Source: an uncultured Eubacteriales bacterium | Lineage (GTDB): Bacteria > Bacillota > Clostridia > Christensenellales > Borkfalkiaceae | Direction: 5' to 3' | Assembly (NCBI GenBank): GCA_905211955.1 | Contig: CAJMCT010000045.1 | Coordinates: 1-7,737, forward strand | DNA length: 7,737 bases | Part shown: one piece after another, positions 4,074 to 7,737 of the stretch | Numbering within the stretch: the first letter of the stretch is position 1 | How the letters are laid out: every line of letters starts with the position of its first letter | The notes under the pieces: generated by a model | What the model was told of the DNA's origin: nothing | Seen by the model: only the letters and a program-made list of their open reading frames with translations | Databases searched by the model: none | Translations under genes and position numbers: made by a program

Positions 4074-6290
4074 ATGAAATTTATTTGGGGAAAAAGTTGC
4101 CGAAAAGACATAAATCACGTCTTAGCATTTTGCATAAATGCCAACTTTAAAAAGGATGCAATCTTAAATATTTACGCATCAAATTCCTATCGTATTTTTG
4201 TTGATGGCAATCTTAAAAGTTATGGCCCAGAAAGAACTGCGGGCGGTTATACAAGACTTAGAAAGGTTGATATCTTTAATGCGAAAAACGTTGTTATTGA
4301 AGTTGCCGGCTATAACGTTGCAAGTTTTTGCAATAGTTTAGAACTTCCCTTCTTTGCGTGTGAAATAATTGAAGACGGCAAGGTGGTTGCCGATTCTTTG
4401 AGTTTTTCCTGCCACAAAATTATTGACCGTGTAGAGCGTGTTCAAAGGTTTTCTTTGCAAAGAAACTTTATTGAGTGTTACGACCAATCCTTTGACAAAT
4501 CTAATTTTTATAACGGCGATTTTTCTTTATATCCACAAATAGAAACTGAGTTAGTACAACCCCCTATAACACTTGACGGAAATGAAGATTTTTCTTCTTA
4601 CGAAGAAAGTGCGCTTTCACTAATTGATAGCGGAAAGGCTTCAAGGTCAGAAAACCCCGTTGAAAAAACAAGGTTTGTTTGGTGGGCTGATTTTGTAGAA
4701 GAAGGCAAAATGGACGGCTTTGCAAAAGCCGATTGCCAACTTGATATCGTTAGTGAAGTTAGCAGGTTAGACGTAAACAATGCGGGCGAACTCGATTATA
4801 ATCTTTATACGGCAAAAACCGCAATAACAGGCTTAATTAAGGTTAAAGTAAAGGCTAAAACCGATAGCACAATATACTTAACTTTTGATGAAATTTCCGA
4901 CTCGGAAGAAAATCAAAAACCCTTAGTCACGTTTACTAGACCTGCCGTTTATAATACGGTAATTTGGAAGTTAAAAAGTGGCGAATATGAACTTTTAACC
5001 TTTGAACCATACGTGCTAAAATATTTAACGGCATTTATTGATGGCGATGCTGAAATTTTAGATATTAGCGTGATTGAAATAGCAAACAAAAACGTTAATA
5101 ACGTACAATTTTCTTGTTCGGACAAAAAGATAGAAAAGGTTTTTGAAGCAGGTAAAAACACCTTTGCCCAAAACGCAGTAGATATATTTATGGATTGCCC
5201 AAGCCGTGAAAGAGCAGGTTGGCTTTGCGATTCGTTTTTTACTTCTAAAGCCGAACAGTTAATCGTTGGCAACAACAAAATTGAAAAGCATTTCTTAGAA
5301 AACTTTATTATTTGCACGGATAAAAATATACCAAGCGGTATGCTTCCTATGAGTTATCCGTCAGAGCATAAAGACGGAACTTATATTCCTAACTGGGCAA
5401 TGTGGTTTGTGAAAGAACTTGGCGAATATTATACAAGAACTAACGATTTGGCATTTATTGAAAATGCAAAACAAAAGGTTTATGACGTTGCTAAATTCTT
5501 TGATAAATATCTAAATTCTGACGGCTTGCTAGAAAACCTTGAAAGTTGGGTATTTATTGAGTGGAGTGTGGCAAACACACCTGAATATATTTGTGGCGTT
5601 AATTATCCAAGCAATATGATGTATGCTTGTATGCTTGAAACGATAGGTGTTTTGTATAATGACAGCGACTATTTATATAAGGCTAAAAAGGTAAAAGATA
5701 AAATTTACGAACAATCCTTTAACGGCGAATTCTTTATTGATAACGCAGTTAGAGATGAAAACGGAAAATTATCTATCACCGACCATATAAGTGAAACTTG
5801 CCAATACTATGCGCTTATTTGCGGAATTAGAACTGACAAAAAGTTTGAAGACAAAATTATCAAAGAGTTTGGACCGTTGAGAGCCGAAGATAAGTATGCT
5901 TTTGTAGGAAAAAGCAATGCGTTTATCGGCAATTATTTAAGACTTTTATGGTTATTATCTAAAGAAAAATACGATGTTGTTAAAGCCGAAACTATTGATT
6001 ATTTTTACTATATGGCTGAGCGCACAGGAACGCTTTGGGAACACCAAAGCACTGAGGCTAGTTGCGATCACGGTTTTACAAGCGTTATATGTGTGTTTAT
6101 TGCGCAAATGCTTTTTGGATACTTAGGCTATTCGGAAAAGGAAAAAGCAATACTAATTAAAAATTCTTTCCTTAAAACCTTAGATTCAAGCATAAAAATC
6201 CCCGTTTTAGACGGATATTTAGAAATTAAAACCTTAAACGGCAAGCGCACTATTGAAAATAATACAAAGTTCCAAATCAAGTATATTTAA
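4074..6290 (+). CDS. Glycoside hydrolase family 78-type protein (alpha-L-rhamnosidase-like)
   Basis: Predicted to remove terminal alpha-L-rhamnose (or a similar deoxysugar) from glycosides, inside the cell since no signal peptide is present (MKFIWGKSCRKD start). The first 300 or so residues are beta-rich and include YRIFVDGNLKSYGPERTAGGYTR (split here as YRIFVDGNLKSYGPERT, then AGGYTR), the typical N-terminal sugar-binding module of this family. The alpha/alpha-barrel catalytic domain runs from about residue 350 to 690. Its signature is DCPSRERAGWLCD (374-386), with E379 and D386 as candidate acidic residues, then ESWVFIEWS (490-498) and LWEHQSTEASCDHG (654-667), with E656 as the likely second catalytic acid. 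A short C-terminal beta region closes the protein. At 738 residues it is a compact member. AAGGAG lies 7 bases before the ATG. It has its own promoter; the oxidoreductase gene follows after 124 bases with a separate promoter. True substrate could differ from rhamnose. Confidence 0.85.
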   Translation: MKFIWGKSCRKDINHVLAFCINANFKKDAILNIYASNSYRIFVDGNLKSYGPERTAGGYTRLRKVDIFNAKNVVIEVAGYNVASFCNSLELPFFACEIIEDGKVVADSLSFSCHKIIDRVERVQRFSLQRNFIECYDQSFDKSNFYNGDFSLYPQIETELVQPPITLDGNEDFSSYEESALSLIDSGKASRSENPVEKTRFVWWADFVEEGKMDGFAKADCQLDIVSEVSRLDVNNAGELDYNLYTAKTAITGLIKVKVKAKTDSTIYLTFDEISDSEENQKPLVTFTRPAVYNTVIWKLKSGEYELLTFEPYVLKYLTAFIDGDAEILDISVIEIANKNVNNVQFSCSDKKIEKVFEAGKNTFAQNAVDIFMDCPSRERAGWLCDSFFTSKAEQLIVGNNKIEKHFLENFIICTDKNIPSGMLPMSYPSEHKDGTYIPNWAMWFVKELGEYYTRTNDLAFIENAKQKVYDVAKFFDKYLNSDGLLENLESWVFIEWSVANTPEYICGVNYPSNMMYACMLETIGVLYNDSDYLYKAKKVKDKIYEQSFNGEFFIDNAVRDENGKLSITDHISETCQYYALICGIRTDKKFEDKIIKEFGPLRAEDKYAFVGKSNAFIGNYLRLLWLLSKEKYDVVKAETIDYFYYMAERTGTLWEHQSTEASCDHGFTSVICVFIAQMLFGYLGYSEKEKAILIKNSFLKTLDSSIKIPVLDGYLEIKTLNGKRTIENNTKFQIKYI

Positions 6291-6357
6291 AGACGCATCG
6301 TGTTATATGAAATTTTCAACTAGGCAAAAAATGGTGGACAAAAAACAAGTTTTGGTA

Positions 6358-6386
6358 TTGAAAATATAGAGTGCAAAAACTATAAT
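6358..6386 (+). promoter_or_regulatory. Promoter of the Gfo/Idh/MocA oxidoreductase gene
   Basis: TTGAAA (6358-6363) and a perfect TATAAT (6381-6386) are separated by 17 bases, with a predicted start near 6393 and AAGGAG at 6403-6408. This implies a short leader and expression independent of the glycosidase gene, although no terminator is visible between the two genes. Confidence 0.65.
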
Positions 6387-6414
6387 AAAGAAAAAAGCAC
6401 TTAAGGAGTGTATG

Positions 6415-7719
6415 ATGAAAAAAATTAAAGTAGCATTAGTCGGTGCGGGAAACCGTGGTCAAGCATATTGCAATTATTCGCTTTCTAACCCCGAAGAATT
6501 AGAAGTTGTAGCGGTTTGTGACGTCAATCCGATAATTCTTAAAACGGCTTGCGACAAGTATAAGATTAGTAGCGATAGAGCGTTTAGTGATTTAGACGAA
6601 TTTTTATCTAAAAATATAGAGTGTGATTTCGTTGTAAACGCTACTATGGACGAAATGCATTATGAAACGGCAATGAAGATTATAAACGCCGGCTACGATA
6701 TGCTAATAGAAAAACCCATAACCCCCGATTACAACGAACTTAAAGATATTTATCAGGCTTCGGTGAAAAAGGGAGTTAAGGTATTAGTTTGCCACGTTTT
6801 AAGGTACACGCCTTTTTATAGAACAATCAAGTCGTTAATTGCAAATGATGAAATTGGCGACATAGTTAGTATGGAAATCAACGAACACGTTTGGTGTGGT
6901 CACTATTTAGACTCTTACGTAAGGGGTAAATGGCGTAGCGAAAAAGAATGTGGAAGCCCAATGCTTTTAGCAAAATGTTGCCACGATACCGACGTTTTAT
7001 GTTGGCTTAACAATAAAACTGTGCCCAAGACCATATCGTCTTTTGGTTCAAGAAGATTATTCGTTCCTGAGAACGCACCCAAAGATTCAACGGAATTTTG
7101 TTATCAATGTCCGCACAACGACACCTGTTTATATTCGGCACAAAAAGTGCATTTAGAGTTTGACGCAATGCCTTTCCAAACTTGGCGTAAAATAGATAAG
7201 CCTTGGCAAGAAATTACTAAGGAAGAAAAAGCAGAGTTCTTAAAACACGATATCTACGGCAAGTGCGCGTATAAAACCGATGCGGATATCATAGACCGTC
7301 AATGCGTTTCTATCGAGTTCGAAAACGGCTCTATTGCAACGCACAACCTTATTGCAGGTACTCAAAAAGAAGATAGATGGATTCACGTTGTAGGAACTAA
7401 GGGCGAAATTCAAGGCTATATCAGTACTTCAAAAATTACCGTCACAAAAATCGACCGTAGCGAAGGCGTTTACACCCCGCGCGAAACTGTTTACGACGTT
7501 TCTAGCGAAGTCGTTTCTAACGCCGATTACGGCGGTCACGCAGGCGGAGACTTCGCTATTATGTACGACCTAGTTAGATTCTTTGGCGAAAACAAGAGTT
7601 CGCTTTCTTTAACCAAGATTGAAGACTCTATAAACGGACACTTGGTAGTATACGGCGCTGAAAAGAGTAGAAAGGAAAGAAGATTCGTTGATATTTCCGA
7701 ATTCGACTTTAAAAAATAG
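6415..7719 (+). CDS. Gfo/Idh/MocA-family oxidoreductase with cysteine cluster
   Basis: An NAD(P)-dependent sugar or inositol-type dehydrogenase, cytoplasmic, 434 residues. The N-terminal Rossmann domain has VALVGAGNRG (6-15) for the dinucleotide; the IEKP motif (98-101) supplies the family catalytic Lys (K100). HDTD (190-193) in the substrate domain fits the family active-site region. An unusual insert carries CYQCPHNDTC (C229, C232, C238), and a fourth cysteine, C284, lies in YGKCAYKTDADIIDRQ. This spacing suggests a metal site and marks a subfamily I know by pattern but not by substrate. Two ATGs compete: AAGGAG at 6403-6408 is 3 bases from the ATG at 6412 and 6 from that at 6415, so 6415 is preferred. 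The gene lies downstream of a glycosidase and probably handles a sugar released from the same glycan, an inference from position only. Confidence 0.9.
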   Translation: MKKIKVALVGAGNRGQAYCNYSLSNPEELEVVAVCDVNPIILKTACDKYKISSDRAFSDLDEFLSKNIECDFVVNATMDEMHYETAMKIINAGYDMLIEKPITPDYNELKDIYQASVKKGVKVLVCHVLRYTPFYRTIKSLIANDEIGDIVSMEINEHVWCGHYLDSYVRGKWRSEKECGSPMLLAKCCHDTDVLCWLNNKTVPKTISSFGSRRLFVPENAPKDSTEFCYQCPHNDTCLYSAQKVHLEFDAMPFQTWRKIDKPWQEITKEEKAEFLKHDIYGKCAYKTDADIIDRQCVSIEFENGSIATHNLIAGTQKEDRWIHVVGTKGEIQGYISTSKITVTKIDRSEGVYTPRETVYDVSSEVVSNADYGGHAGGDFAIMYDLVRFFGENKSSLSLTKIEDSINGHLVVYGAEKSRKERRFVDISEFDFKK

Positions 7720-7737
7720 ATTATAAAAAAATAAAAC

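Noticed and set aside
4598..5317. Minus-strand ORFs inside the glycosidase gene
   Set aside because: They are antisense shadows of a clear coding gene.

Overview
The window looks like a chromosomal stretch from a low-GC, uncultured-type Clostridia/Bacillota bacterium. This is inferred from AT-rich intergenic DNA, strong AAGGAG-type ribosome sites, sigma-A type promoters with 17-bp spacers, hairpin-plus-T terminators, and the style of the enzymes. No marker gene allows a finer placement.

Layout. Positions 1-2287 hold a central-metabolism block: the 3' part of an aspartate kinase gene (its start lies outside the window), then a malic enzyme gene 32 bases later, probably one transcript. It ends in a perfect 16-bp inverted repeat. 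A tRNA-Pro(CGG) gene with its own promoter and terminator follows. Immediately after it lies a roughly 120-bp hairpin-rich element whose ends copy the tRNA T arm and acceptor 3' end. Next come two small genes of unknown function (2709-3318) closed by a terminator, and then the broken 5' remnant of a helix-turn-helix gene (3397 onward).

The stretch 3607-4073 has no convincing protein gene but is not empty. Read on the minus strand it contains two good promoters (TTGACT-17-TATACT and TTGACA-17-TACAAT). Each lies at the expected distance from a compact structured segment that ends in a terminator-like stem with a T run. I interpret these as two small non-coding RNAs of about 95 and 120 nt that match no family I recognise. 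The second runs into the truncated helix-turn-helix gene. The rest, about 3876-4004, is plain AT-rich sequence.

The right half (4005-7719) holds two sugar-related genes on the plus strand, each with its own promoter: a cytoplasmic family-78 glycoside hydrolase (alpha-L-rhamnosidase-like) and a Gfo/Idh/MocA oxidoreductase with a cysteine cluster. Together they suggest uptake and intracellular processing of a rhamnose-containing glycan or glycoside. The exact substrate cannot be read from the sequence.

The most unusual parts are the tRNA-derived hairpin element at 2501-2620 and the minus-strand small-RNA pair at 3490-3875.
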